A stretch of 64,000 nt of DNA from the NCBI GenBank assembly GCA_025612245.1, contig JAAXKQ010000004.1:62001-126000 (forward strand), read 5' to 3'. Under the pieces are notes generated by a model. The model was given only the letters and a program-made list of their open reading frames with translations. It searched no databases and was not told the origin of the DNA. The first letter of the stretch is position 1. Each line of letters opens with the position of its first letter. This document shows, one piece after another, positions 24,216 through 32,542 of this stretch. A program made the position numbers and the translations under genes. The DNA comes from Ignavibacteria bacterium. GTDB taxonomy: Bacteria > Bacteroidota > Ignavibacteria > Ignavibacteriales > SURF-24.

Positions 24216-25619
24216 CTATTCGGTCTTTGTTGTTAAATCAGTTAGTCCCCTTTGCTCCAAAGTCCAGGCGGCACGTTCTCTTATCATCTCTTCCTCATCC
24301 AGTGCCATTTTCTTCAGCGCCTGATTAGTCTCGGGGGTAAAAATATTTTCAATAATCTCCAGAACTTTTAGCCTGTTCCAGATATTATCGTCTTCCACCA
24401 TTGAATCTATAAAGAGCAGTGCATAGTCGACATTCATTAAGAAGAGTAATTCAATTGCAGTTCTTCTTATTTCCTCGTCGGGGTTATTAAGGCAAAGAGC
24501 AACCGTATCGCTGAGGTTGCGCTTGTCCACCTGGCTTAAAAGGTTGAGCGTTTCGGAGTTGTCGAATTCCGTTATGTCCTTGAGCAGCCAGAGGAGTCCA
24601 GAGAGGTTTTTGGGGGTTTTCCTTATTACCTCGGGAAGCTTAGCGTAGAAGAGCTTCGAGTATTTGTAAAAAGCCGGCTTGATGCTTTCGTCAATTTCGC
24701 TATCCTCGCCATAGATGCGGATAAGCGTATCCATTATATCCTTGTCGTCAAAGACTGTTATCAGGCTTGCCGCGGCTTTCTTGTACCTGGGTTCGGCATC
24801 AGTAAGCGTATAGACGATGGAGTTTTTCATGCTTTCATCGAAAGGAAGTTCCAGGTTGAATTTCGCCTTCAATTCATAGAGTGAAGCAATTACTGGCCAT
24901 ACCAGGGGGCCGTTTATTTTATTCAGCTCCGAAAGGAGGAAGTAAAATGTGGTCTCTTCGCCCAAATGCCCCAGGCTCTCGATGATCGAAAACTTTGTAA
25001 GGTCATCTTCAACGGGGTACTTTGAAAAAAGGAAGTCCAGTGCTTCCCTGGAATTCATTTTCCCGAGTGCTTCGGCAATTGTGGGCTTATATAATTCATT
25101 GCCTTCATAGAGTTTTATCAGGGCCGGTATGGATTCGGAAAATCCGATGTTTCCCAGGGCCTCAATGCATGAAAGTATCACGTTGTCGTTGTTGCTTGAG
25201 TAGAGTACCTCCAGTATCCTGGGTACGGGCTTATCGCTGCCGATCAAGCCCATAATGTCGATCAGGAATTTCTGGTCGTCGTCGTTTGCTTTTTCCAGGT
25301 AATCCGTCATTGCCCCAAGGCTCGATTCCTTTATTCTCAGGAGGATTTCTCCTGCCAGGTTTCTCAGCGCAATATCCTCAGAGGATATGTAAGGGACGAC
25401 ATATTTGGGAATTAAAGGATGGGCGTTAAATATTAGTGTAAAGGATGCCGAGTCCCTTACCCCTTTATCCGGGTCAAGGAGCATGCTGCTAAGGAGCTTG
25501 ACTCCTTCCTCGTCGAGCTCCTTACTTAAAAGGTCCTCAACTGCCATCCTTCTTTCTGAAGGGTTCTGTGAGCTCAGCATCCTGAGCTCGTTTTCATTCA
25601 GGTAACTTAAGTTGTTCAT
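24216..25619 (-). CDS. HEAT-repeat protein heading the chemotaxis operon
   Basis: 467 residues made of HEAT-type helical pairs throughout (DPDKGVRDSASFTLI; NVILSCIEALGNIGFSESIPALIKLYE; DEEEMIRERAAWTLEQRGL). No signal peptide, membrane helix or catalytic motif. HEAT repeats give a protein-binding solenoid. It is the first gene of the che operon, under a sigma28-type promoter and 4 bases from cheR, so a chemotaxis scaffold or adaptor is a reasonable inference. I know of no characterised che protein of this build. Confidence 0.88.
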   Translation of the reverse strand: MNNLSYLNENELRMLSSQNPSERRMAVEDLLSKELDEEGVKLLSSMLLDPDKGVRDSASFTLIFNAHPLIPKYVVPYISSEDIALRNLAGEILLRIKESSLGAMTDYLEKANDDDQKFLIDIMGLIGSDKPVPRILEVLYSSNNDNVILSCIEALGNIGFSESIPALIKLYEGNELYKPTIAEALGKMNSREALDFLFSKYPVEDDLTKFSIIESLGHLGEETTFYFLLSELNKINGPLVWPVIASLYELKAKFNLELPFDESMKNSIVYTLTDAEPRYKKAAASLITVFDDKDIMDTLIRIYGEDSEIDESIKPAFYKYSKLFYAKLPEVIRKTPKNLSGLLWLLKDITEFDNSETLNLLSQVDKRNLSDTVALCLNNPDEEIRRTAIELLFLMNVDYALLFIDSMVEDDNIWNRLKVLEIIENIFTPETNQALKKMALDEEEMIRERAAWTLEQRGLTDLTTKTE

Positions 25620-25772
25620 TCTTAGTGTAGCCTTTTCAATAGCAAAGTGATAATAATGACTCTATATTACTGGTCTCTGACCTGATTTTGCCTTTGATGC
25701 CAAAAATACAAATATCACTCACAAGACGAGTTCCCGGCGTCAGCCGGGCTCAAAAAAACTTCTCCGAGTCTA

Positions 25773-25799
25773 TTATCGGAAATTAAGCGGTGAAATTTA
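25773..25799 (-). promoter_or_regulatory. Sigma28 promoter of the chemotaxis operon
   Basis: On the minus strand: TAAA (25799-25796), a 15-base spacer, then TCCGATAA (25780-25773). This fits the flagellar sigma28 consensus TAAA-N15-GCCGATAA with a single change. It would give a leader of about 150 bases before the HEAT-repeat gene. Confidence 0.8.
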
Positions 25800-25988
25800 G
25801 GCAAAATTATGGTTAATATGATAGAAATTAAAAAAATCTGCGGGAGTCATTCATTGCCAGGCAGAAAGAAAACGGCCTACATGAAATGCCGGATAGAAGG
25901 ATAGTGCATAATAATTTGCACTTGTTTATATATAGCCATTTAGTTCGGCCTGCCACCCGAATTTTGGAACAATTGTAAGTTCCTTCTC

Positions 25989-26004
25989 TGGCATTACATT
26001 TGCC
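25989..26004 (+). promoter_or_regulatory. Sigma54 promoter of the flgB operon
   Basis: TGGCATTACATTTGCC has GG (25990-25991) and GC (26002-26003) 10 bases apart, and both boxes (TGGCA, TTGC) match consensus. It is 37 bases before the flgB ATG. The dyad AGTGCA-N8-TGCACT about 70-85 bases upstream is at typical enhancer distance. Confidence 0.8.
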
Positions 26005-26040
26005 TTTTATAACACGGAACAAAAAAGCAAAAGAAAAAAA

Positions 26041-26436
26041 ATGACTGAGCCGGTCCAAAAATCACTAATAAGAATGATGGATTTCTGCACGCAGAAGCAG
26101 AAGGTCCTCAGCAGAAACATTGCCAACATAGGCACGGAGAACTACCAGCGCGAAGACGTCAAGTTTTCAGACATGCTATCGGGCAACGCGTCTTCACTGC
26201 TTAAGACCACGAATCCGAAACATTTTCCAATGCACGATTCCTCGGAAGCCGAAAATAAGTTCGAGATTACAAGGGATGAGAGCAAGGATCTCGCCTCCGG
26301 TGTGAACAATGTTGACATCGACACAGAGATGGCAGAAATGGCTGAAAATACGCTGAAATATAAATTTGCATCAAAAAAGATCGGTGACTACTTCAAACTG
26401 ATGCAGGAAGTAATTAAAAACGGGAGCGGACATTGA
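26041..26436 (+). CDS. flgB: Flagellar basal-body rod protein FlgB
   Basis: 131 residues, typical length. The N-terminal KVLSRNIANIGTENYQREDVKF is the rod-protein signature (SxNIAN-x-x-T-x-x-Y), and NNVDIDTEMAEMAENTLKYKFA matches the C-terminal helix of the family. Proximal rod component. The stretch before the ATG is A-rich with no clear Shine-Dalgarno site. Confidence 0.95.
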   Translation: MTEPVQKSLIRMMDFCTQKQKVLSRNIANIGTENYQREDVKFSDMLSGNASSLLKTTNPKHFPMHDSSEAENKFEITRDESKDLASGVNNVDIDTEMAEMAENTLKYKFASKKIGDYFKLMQEVIKNGSGH

Positions 26437-26939
26437 AAATTAGTGATAACTTTTTCGGCATCAAGATAAGTGCTGCAGGGCTCGGACTGCAAAGAAAAAG
26501 GATGAATCTGATTTCCGAAAATATTGCCAATTCAAACACCACCAAGACACAGGATGGAACGCCATACCAGAGGAAATTCCTCGCGGTTAAGCAGGACAAG
26601 GTTACGCTTGAGAAAAACGCAAACACGGGCCTGCAGGGCGGAATGCTGAGGATGAATACGACCAACCCGGACCATATTGCTTCTGCCGTGCAGCAGGAGT
26701 TTCCGCCTGAGACTTCACCTGAAGGATTGAAGGGCGACGTTGTAAAAGACATGAAAGAGGGCGAAATGGTTTATATGCCGGAGCACCCTGACGCCGATCC
26801 GGAGGGCTATGTGCACATGCCGAACGTAAACATAGTAACCGAAATGGTGGACATGATTGCCGCAACAAGGAGCTATGAATCGAACCTTACGGCTTTGAAT
26901 TCCTCAAAACAAATGGCTAAGGATACCCTGGAGATATAA
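26433..26939 (+). CDS. flgC: Flagellar basal-body rod protein FlgC
   Basis: 168 residues. ISAAGLGLQRKRMNLISENIANSNTTKTQDGTPYQRK is the FlgC N-terminal pattern, and VNIVTEMVDMIAATRSYESNLTALNSSKQMAKDTLEI is the conserved C-terminus. The TTG start overlaps the flgB stop, so the two are translationally coupled. Confidence 0.95.
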   Translation: MKISDNFFGIKISAAGLGLQRKRMNLISENIANSNTTKTQDGTPYQRKFLAVKQDKVTLEKNANTGLQGGMLRMNTTNPDHIASAVQQEFPPETSPEGLKGDVVKDMKEGEMVYMPEHPDADPEGYVHMPNVNIVTEMVDMIAATRSYESNLTALNSSKQMAKDTLEI

Positions 26940-26941
26940 AT

Positions 26942-27211
26942 ATGAGAATTTCTACAAACAATATTGGTAATTACGCCCCGGGCTATACACATGAGGTAAA
27001 GGCAAAGCCCAGGGCCAAAAGCGAGTTTTCACTGAATGCTGCGGGAACGGATGCTCCCGTAAAGAGTGAAAAGATCAATAACGAGGAAAAGAATTTTTTC
27101 ATTAATCTCTATCCCGACAATAAAAAGGAGATTGCCGACTACCATTTCTACCAGAAGTCGGGCAAGATGTCGGGGGTTGCGGTGGGCTCTTTGTTCGATA
27201 GAAGGGGATAA
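26942..27211 (+). CDS. Unknown 89-residue protein between flgC and fliE
   Basis: Starts 2 bases after the flgC stop and ends 2 bases before fliE, so it is certainly part of the transcript. The N-terminal half (RISTNNIGNYAPGYTHEVKAKPRAKSEF) is basic and probably disordered; the C-terminal half (KNFFINLYPDNKKEIADYHFYQ) looks folded and ends in VAVGSLFDRRG. No signal peptide or membrane segment. I do not recognise the family. A gene in this slot is absent from the well-known flgB-flgC-fliE order of Bacillus and enterics. Confidence 0.8.
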   Translation: MRISTNNIGNYAPGYTHEVKAKPRAKSEFSLNAAGTDAPVKSEKINNEEKNFFINLYPDNKKEIADYHFYQKSGKMSGVAVGSLFDRRG

Positions 27212-27213
27212 AA

Positions 27214-27504
27214 ATGAAAATCGGATCGATTCAAAATATATTCAGGGAAATACCCCAGATCGGGGAAACCAAAAAGAAAGAGGACGCCGGTTTCGGCGAT
27301 ATGCTTTCTTCATTTATTAAAGACGTAAACCAGGACCAGGTGACGGCAATGAACAAGGTGCAGGACTTTGCCGACGGAAAGGACATTGAGCTGCACGAGG
27401 TTATGGTTGCCGGGGAAAAGGCAAAGACGAGCCTGGAACTACTCATGGAGTTAAGAAACAAAGCCGTAGACATGTATAAAGAATTAACCAGGATACAAGT
27501 ATAG
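27214..27504 (+). CDS. fliE: Flagellar hook-basal body complex protein FliE
   Basis: 96 residues. The C-terminal half (DQVTAMNKVQDFADGKDIELHEVMVAGEKAKTSLELLMELRNKAVDMYKELTRIQV) is the conserved FliE helix pair, including the family's R-N-K-x-x-x-x-Y-x-E/D-I/L-x-x-x-Q/V ending. FliE links the MS ring to the rod. The stop shares a base with the fliF GTG start. Confidence 0.94.
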   Translation: MKIGSIQNIFREIPQIGETKKKEDAGFGDMLSSFIKDVNQDQVTAMNKVQDFADGKDIELHEVMVAGEKAKTSLELLMELRNKAVDMYKELTRIQV

Positions 27505-29096
27505 TGGATAAGAAAAACTCTGTTCAGGCCTTACTCGGAATATTCAATAAGCTCTCATTACAGCAGCGCCTGATTATTGGGGGAGTTGTTCTGGCTACGG
27601 TTATTCTGCTCGGCTTCATATTATTTGCCTTTAACGAGCCCAGCTATTCTGCACTGTTTACGAACCTGGCACAGGAAGATGCCGCAAAGGTTGTGGAGCA
27701 CCTGAACAGCCAGAAAATACCTTATAAGATTGATGACAATGGCCAGACAATACGGGTCCCAAAGGAAAAAGTTTACGAGACAAGGCTGGCCCTTGCGGGC
27801 AAGGGAATCCCGAGCTCGGGCATAGTGGGCTATGAGATTTTCGATAAGAACACCATGGGAATGTCGGAGTTCATGCAGAAGCTGAACTTCAAGCGGGCAC
27901 TTGAAGGCGAGCTAGCCAGGACCATCATGCAGGTAGACGGGGTAGAAGGCGTCCGCGTTCACATCGTATTTCCGCAGAAATCGGTTTTTAAGGAAGAAGA
28001 AAAGGAGCCCACGGCTTCGGTTGTCCTGAAGCTGAAGAACGCACAGAATATTACAAAGAACAATATAGTTGCCATTTCAAATTTAATTTCCGGAAGCGTT
28101 GAAGGCCTCCGCCCCGGGAAAGTTACCATACTCGATACGCACGGAAGGCTGCTTTCAAAGGAATTGGACGAAAGTCCCCTTGCCGCTTCGAGCAGCAAGC
28201 AGATAGAAATTAAGCAGAACGTTGAAAGCTACCTGGCGCAGAAGGCGCAGAGCCTTCTGGATAACGTTCTTGGCTACGGGAACGCCATCATTCAGGTCAA
28301 TGCAGACCTGGATTTCAACCAGGTTGAAAAGACGATGGAGACCTACGACCCTGAGTCGCAGGTTGCAGTCAGCGAGCAGACCGTAAAGTCGTCCAATAAC
28401 GGCAAGGCTTCGGGTGATTCGACATCGCAGTCAAACGAGAATGCCACCACAAACTATGAAATCAGCAGGACAGTACAGAAGGTAATTGAAGGCACGGGAA
28501 CCATAAAGCGTCTGAGCCTTGCTGCAGTAATCAACGGTACTGCAAAGGAAGTAAAGAAAGGCGAGAACACGGAAGTTGTATATGAGCCACGAAGCGACGA
28601 GCAGATGAAGAAGCTTGAGGAAATTGTAAAGAATTCCATAGGAATCGATTCGACGAGAAAGGACCAGTTTTCAATCGTCTGCATTCCGTTTGAGACAAAG
28701 ATGGGGGACGAGGAGAAGAAGCCTTCCATATTTGACAACATGGACAAATGGACGAACCTGATAATGATAATAATTGCCGTAGGAGCTTCAATGTTTATAC
28801 TTAAAGGGCTTCTGAATAAGATAAAAAACGAAAGGATTATTATCGGCACCGTAGGTGAACCCAATGATGTACAACTGCTGGAGGCGCCGCCTGTAGAAAC
28901 AAAGCAGTCCGGACAGCTTCCGCCGCAGCTAAAGAAGAAAAAATCTCCTCTGGCAATCGGCGACATAGAGGATGAAATTACCGAGGAAGCGGCACAGAAG
29001 CTGGTACAGCAGGAAAAGATAGCCAACTACGTAGCTAAAAACCCGGCCGAAGCTGCAAAACTAATTAATTCCTGGTTACACGAAGATGAGTACTAA
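27504..29096 (+). CDS. fliF: Flagellar MS-ring protein FliF
   Basis: 530 residues. Membrane helices at about 22-43 (LIIGGVVLATVILLGFILFAF) and 413-430. Between them are the YscJ/FliF ring-building domains (SALFTNLAQEDAAKVVEHLNSQKIPYKI; GMSEFMQKLNFKRALEGELARTI) and the central beta-collar. The C-terminal residues (VQQEKIANYVAKNPAEAAKLINSWLHED) form the FliG-binding helix. GTG start, overlapping fliE; overlaps fliG at its end. Confidence 0.96.
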   Translation: MDKKNSVQALLGIFNKLSLQQRLIIGGVVLATVILLGFILFAFNEPSYSALFTNLAQEDAAKVVEHLNSQKIPYKIDDNGQTIRVPKEKVYETRLALAGKGIPSSGIVGYEIFDKNTMGMSEFMQKLNFKRALEGELARTIMQVDGVEGVRVHIVFPQKSVFKEEEKEPTASVVLKLKNAQNITKNNIVAISNLISGSVEGLRPGKVTILDTHGRLLSKELDESPLAASSSKQIEIKQNVESYLAQKAQSLLDNVLGYGNAIIQVNADLDFNQVEKTMETYDPESQVAVSEQTVKSSNNGKASGDSTSQSNENATTNYEISRTVQKVIEGTGTIKRLSLAAVINGTAKEVKKGENTEVVYEPRSDEQMKKLEEIVKNSIGIDSTRKDQFSIVCIPFETKMGDEEKKPSIFDNMDKWTNLIMIIIAVGASMFILKGLLNKIKNERIIIGTVGEPNDVQLLEAPPVETKQSGQLPPQLKKKKSPLAIGDIEDEITEEAAQKLVQQEKIANYVAKNPAEAAKLINSWLHEDEY

Positions 29097-30126
29097 AGAT
29101 ACAGCATTAAAAGAGACTAAAAAGGCGGATATTTCCGGTGCGCAGAAGGCTGCCCTTCTGATGATTGCGCTTAACGTGGAAACAGCTGCCGCTGTCTTTA
29201 AGCATCTTGATCCAACGGAAGTGGAGCTGATATCGGCGGAAATTTCCAAGGTAAAGAATATTGCCTCTAACACTGTCGACAGTGTAATGGAGGAATATTA
29301 CGCAATGATCACTGCGCGCGAGTACGTGCTTGAAGGCGGGATCGATTATGCACAGACAATCCTTGAAAAGTCCTTCGGACTTGCCAAGGCAGTAGAGATC
29401 ATAGAGAAGGTAAGAAACCTGACGACGCTGCGCGGCTTTGATGTTTTGAAAAAAGCCGATTCGGCGCAGCTGGTAAACTTTCTTAACAAGGAGCACCCGC
29501 AGACAATAGCTTTGATTTTATCTCACCTGAACCCTGAGCAGACGGCAAATGCAATTAAGGAGCTGCCCGAGAACATGAGGGCCGACGTGGCATACAGAAT
29601 TGCCACGCTGGGAAAAATATCACCCCAGACCTTAAAGCAGATAGAGAAAGTGGTTGACGAGCTCGCCGGCTTTACGATGAACCAGTCGCTCAGCCGTACG
29701 GGCGGACCCAAGAGCCTTGCAAAAATCCTGAACAGGACCAGCGTCAGTATAAGCAAGGACATTCTTGCAAGCATACAGGAAAAAGACGAGGAAGTGGCTC
29801 ATGAAATTAAAAGGCTAATGTTCCTCTTCGACGACATCATAAACATACAGGACAAGGATATTCAAAGGATACTGCGCGAAGTTGACCGTCGCGACCTGGC
29901 TTTATCGCTCAAGGTGACAGACGACAGGCTCAAGCAGAAGATATTTGCAAACATGTCTGAACGCGCTGCCGACCTGCTGAAAGAAGAGCTCCAGTACATG
30001 GGACCCGTCAGGTTAAAAGAGGTGGAATCCGCGCAGGCAAAAATAGTTGACGTAATTAAAGCCCTTGAGGAAAACGAAGAGATATCTCTCAATTTGAGGG
30101 GCGGAGCCGACGAAGTTTATGTCTGA
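29086..30126 (+). CDS. fliG: Flagellar motor switch protein FliG
   Basis: 346 residues, usual size. SGAQKAALLMIALNVETAAAVFKHLDPTEVELIS is the FliF-binding N-domain; NFLNKEHPQTIALILSHLNPEQTANAIKEL is the middle domain with the EHPQ motif; the C-terminal torque domain carries the charged helix DIQRILREVDRRDLALSLK. It overlaps fliF by 11 bases and fliH by 8. Confidence 0.97.
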   Translation: MSTKDTALKETKKADISGAQKAALLMIALNVETAAAVFKHLDPTEVELISAEISKVKNIASNTVDSVMEEYYAMITAREYVLEGGIDYAQTILEKSFGLAKAVEIIEKVRNLTTLRGFDVLKKADSAQLVNFLNKEHPQTIALILSHLNPEQTANAIKELPENMRADVAYRIATLGKISPQTLKQIEKVVDELAGFTMNQSLSRTGGPKSLAKILNRTSVSISKDILASIQEKDEEVAHEIKRLMFLFDDIINIQDKDIQRILREVDRRDLALSLKVTDDRLKQKIFANMSERAADLLKEELQYMGPVRLKEVESAQAKIVDVIKALEENEEISLNLRGGADEVYV

Positions 30127-30763
30127 TGTCGTCAAACTGAGTCTCAGGGGCAGCGCCGTAAAAGTAAAGTTCAACAGCGATTTTGTTACCGTGCCAGAGG
30201 AAATGGCTGAAGCCGAGCCGGCAAAAGAAGAAGACTATATTCAGCTTCAGTTCCAGAACTATTACGAGAAAGGATTTGCCGATGCGCAAAGGCAAACGAA
30301 GCAGGAGCTGGAAAAAGAGTATACGCAAAGGCTACTGGAAAGGACCGAGGACTTTAACAGGATACTTTCCTCGGTTGAAAACAGCCTTTCGGATTACGAA
30401 GAGTCTTTCGACAGGATTGTTACCAGTGTTGCAATTGCGATAGCTGAAAAAATTGTAAGGCATGAAATCAGCCAGGAAAGCACAATAAGCTCTGCGCTCA
30501 GGGAATCGGTAAAGAAGATACTCGGTGCAAACGAGGTCATGATTAAGCTCAACCCCGGCGATTATTCCCTTCTTCATTCGGAGGAACACGGAATTCTCTT
30601 TGAAGAATCGTTTTCCAAAATCAAATTTGAGCAGGATGACAAAATAGAGCCCGGCGGCTGTGTCGTGGAAACCGACATAGGCAACGTGGATTCCAGGATA
30701 GCCACGCAGCTGTCTGAAATAAAAAAGCATCTTGATAACCACTTCAACAACCAGGTGACCTGA
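30119..30763 (+). CDS. fliH: Flagellar export apparatus protein FliH
   Basis: 214 residues. A helical N-terminal half (QNYYEKGFADAQRQTKQELEKEYTQRLLERT) precedes the FliH/HrpE C-terminal domain (SVAIAIAEKIVRHEIS; EPGGCVVETDIGNVDSRIATQLSEIKKHL). FliH dimers bind and regulate the ATPase FliI, whose gene follows 4 bases on. Confidence 0.93.
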   Translation: MSDVVKLSLRGSAVKVKFNSDFVTVPEEMAEAEPAKEEDYIQLQFQNYYEKGFADAQRQTKQELEKEYTQRLLERTEDFNRILSSVENSLSDYEESFDRIVTSVAIAIAEKIVRHEISQESTISSALRESVKKILGANEVMIKLNPGDYSLLHSEEHGILFEESFSKIKFEQDDKIEPGGCVVETDIGNVDSRIATQLSEIKKHLDNHFNNQVT

Positions 30764-30767
30764 TAGA

Positions 30768-32099
30768 ATGCAGCTCGCTGAGAACTATATTGAAAAGTAC
30801 AAACGAGTAATTGAGCGCATGGATACCATCAAGGTTAACGGCAAGGTTACGGACGTAATCGGGCTTATAATTGTATCCACGGGGCCCAATGTGGCACTCG
30901 GTGAAATTTGCACCATAGTGGACAAGAAAGGCCGGGAGGTCTGTAAGGCCGAGGTGGTGGGTTTCAAGGAAGGCAAGGTGCTTTCAATTGCACTTGGAGA
31001 AGTGGAGAAGATTTCCCCGGCCTGTGAAATTATAGCCTCGGGAAGGAGCTTTGCAATTGGCGTCGGAGAAAATCTCCTTGGGCGTGTCATCGACGGCCTC
31101 GGAAACCCGATTGACGGGAAAGGCGACATCATAGTGCCTGCGTACATGAATATACACCGTGAGCCACCTAACCCACTGACAAGGAAAAGAATTTCAAGAC
31201 CGCTTCAGACGGGGGTCCGTTCCATTGACGGGCTTCTGACGGTGGGAAAAGGGCAGCGAATAGGCATTTTTGCCGGAAGCGGCGTGGGAAAAAGTGTAAC
31301 ACTCGGCATGATTGCAAGGAACACCAATGCCGACGTAAACGTAATTTCGCTCATTGGTGAACGCGGCCGCGAGGTGAGAGAATTTCTGGAAAAGGAACTT
31401 GGAGAGGAAGGCCTGAAAAGGTCCGTCGTTGTCGTTGCAACGAGCGATAAGCCCGCACTCATTCGCATGAAGGGCGCCTACATAGGAACTACAATTGCCG
31501 AATACTTCAGGGACCAGGGAAAAGACGTGGTACTCATGATGGATTCCGTAACCAGGTTTGCACAGGCACAAAGGGAAATAGGACTTACAATCGGCGAGCC
31601 ACCGGCAACAAAGGGCTACACGCCGTCGGTATTTGCCATACTGCCGAAACTCCTTGAAAGAACCGGAACCGGAGCCACAGGATCGATTACGGGAATTTAT
31701 ACGGTCCTTGTAGACGGCGATGATATGACGGAGCCCATAGCCGATGCGGTTCGATCAATACTTGACGGGCACATCGTACTTTCGCGTAAACTCGCAAACA
31801 AGGGGCAGTTTCCGGCTGTCGACCCGCTGCAGAGTGTAAGCCGCGTCATGTCGGACATTGTTACATCCGACCACAGGAAGCGCGCAATACGTTTTAATGA
31901 TATCCTTGCCACATACAAGGAAGCCGAGGATTTGATTAACATAGGAGCTTACGTAAAAGGCAGCAACCCGCAGATTGACCATGCCCTCTCTAAGATCGGC
32001 ATGCTGAAAGCCTTTCTGAAACAGGATATGCTTGAAAAGGCTTCTTATCAGGATACAATTCAGAGACTTAACAACATTATTGAACAACCCCTGGTCTGA
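30768..32099 (+). CDS. fliI: Flagellar export ATPase FliI
   Basis: 443 residues. Walker A IFAGSGVGKSVTLG, the RSIDGLLTVGKGQRIG lead-in, LIGERGREVREF and DVVLMMDSVTRFAQAQREIGL are the signature of the F1-beta-like type III export ATPase. The N-terminal 15 residues form the FliH-binding helix. It powers loading of export substrates in the cytoplasm. Confidence 0.97.
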   Translation: MQLAENYIEKYKRVIERMDTIKVNGKVTDVIGLIIVSTGPNVALGEICTIVDKKGREVCKAEVVGFKEGKVLSIALGEVEKISPACEIIASGRSFAIGVGENLLGRVIDGLGNPIDGKGDIIVPAYMNIHREPPNPLTRKRISRPLQTGVRSIDGLLTVGKGQRIGIFAGSGVGKSVTLGMIARNTNADVNVISLIGERGREVREFLEKELGEEGLKRSVVVVATSDKPALIRMKGAYIGTTIAEYFRDQGKDVVLMMDSVTRFAQAQREIGLTIGEPPATKGYTPSVFAILPKLLERTGTGATGSITGIYTVLVDGDDMTEPIADAVRSILDGHIVLSRKLANKGQFPAVDPLQSVSRVMSDIVTSDHRKRAIRFNDILATYKEAEDLINIGAYVKGSNPQIDHALSKIGMLKAFLKQDMLEKASYQDTIQRLNNIIEQPLV

Positions 32100-32102
32100 T
32101 AA

Positions 32103-32540
32103 ATGGCAAAATTTCATTACAAGTTCGAATCCATAAAGAAAATAAAAGAGACCTTTGAGAAAAAAATCCAGAAGGAAATTTCTTTAATTGATCTGGAAAT
32201 TGAAAAACAGAACGGCTTTCTAGAATCCCTAGCCGACGAGAAGCGCAGAGCACGCAGCTCAGTATCGGGCAAAAATTTTGTCAAAATCTCGGAGCTTCAG
32301 TTCCAAAACGAGGTGCAGTATCTCCTGGGCTTAAAGGAGAAGGAAATACTGGCTGAGATAGCGAACCTGGAAAAGGTAAGGGAAAACAGAATGAGCGAGC
32401 TTGAACAAAGGACAAAGGAGCACAAAATCTTTGAGGCACTCGAGGAGAAGCACCACGAGGATTTCCGGCTGGAGCAGAACCAGATAGAACAGAAAGAAAT
32501 AGATGAGATAGCATCTCAAAAATTCGCTAGAGAGGCATAA
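32103..32540 (+). CDS. fliJ: Flagellar export protein FliJ
   Basis: 145 residues, one long coiled coil from start to end (KFESIKKIKETFEKKIQKEISLIDLEIEKQNGFLESLADEKRRARSS), as expected of FliJ, the stalk-like partner of FliI and export-chaperone escort. Assigned by coiled-coil profile, size and its place directly after fliI. Confidence 0.88.
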   Translation: MAKFHYKFESIKKIKETFEKKIQKEISLIDLEIEKQNGFLESLADEKRRARSSVSGKNFVKISELQFQNEVQYLLGLKEKEILAEIANLEKVRENRMSELEQRTKEHKIFEALEEKHHEDFRLEQNQIEQKEIDEIASQKFAREA

Positions 32541-32542
32541 AA

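Larger units (their letters stand above)
25620..26040. promoter_or_regulatory. Divergent control region between che and flgB operons
   Basis: These 421 bases hold no gene. They contain a sigma28-type promoter reading left (25773-25799), a sigma54-type promoter reading right (25989-26004), a perfect hairpin CCCGGC-GTCA-GCCGGG (25733-25748) in the che leader, and two dyads, AGTGCA-N8-TGCACT (25903-25922) and GGAAC-N8-GTTCC (25966-25983), in the flgB upstream region. Confidence 0.75.
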
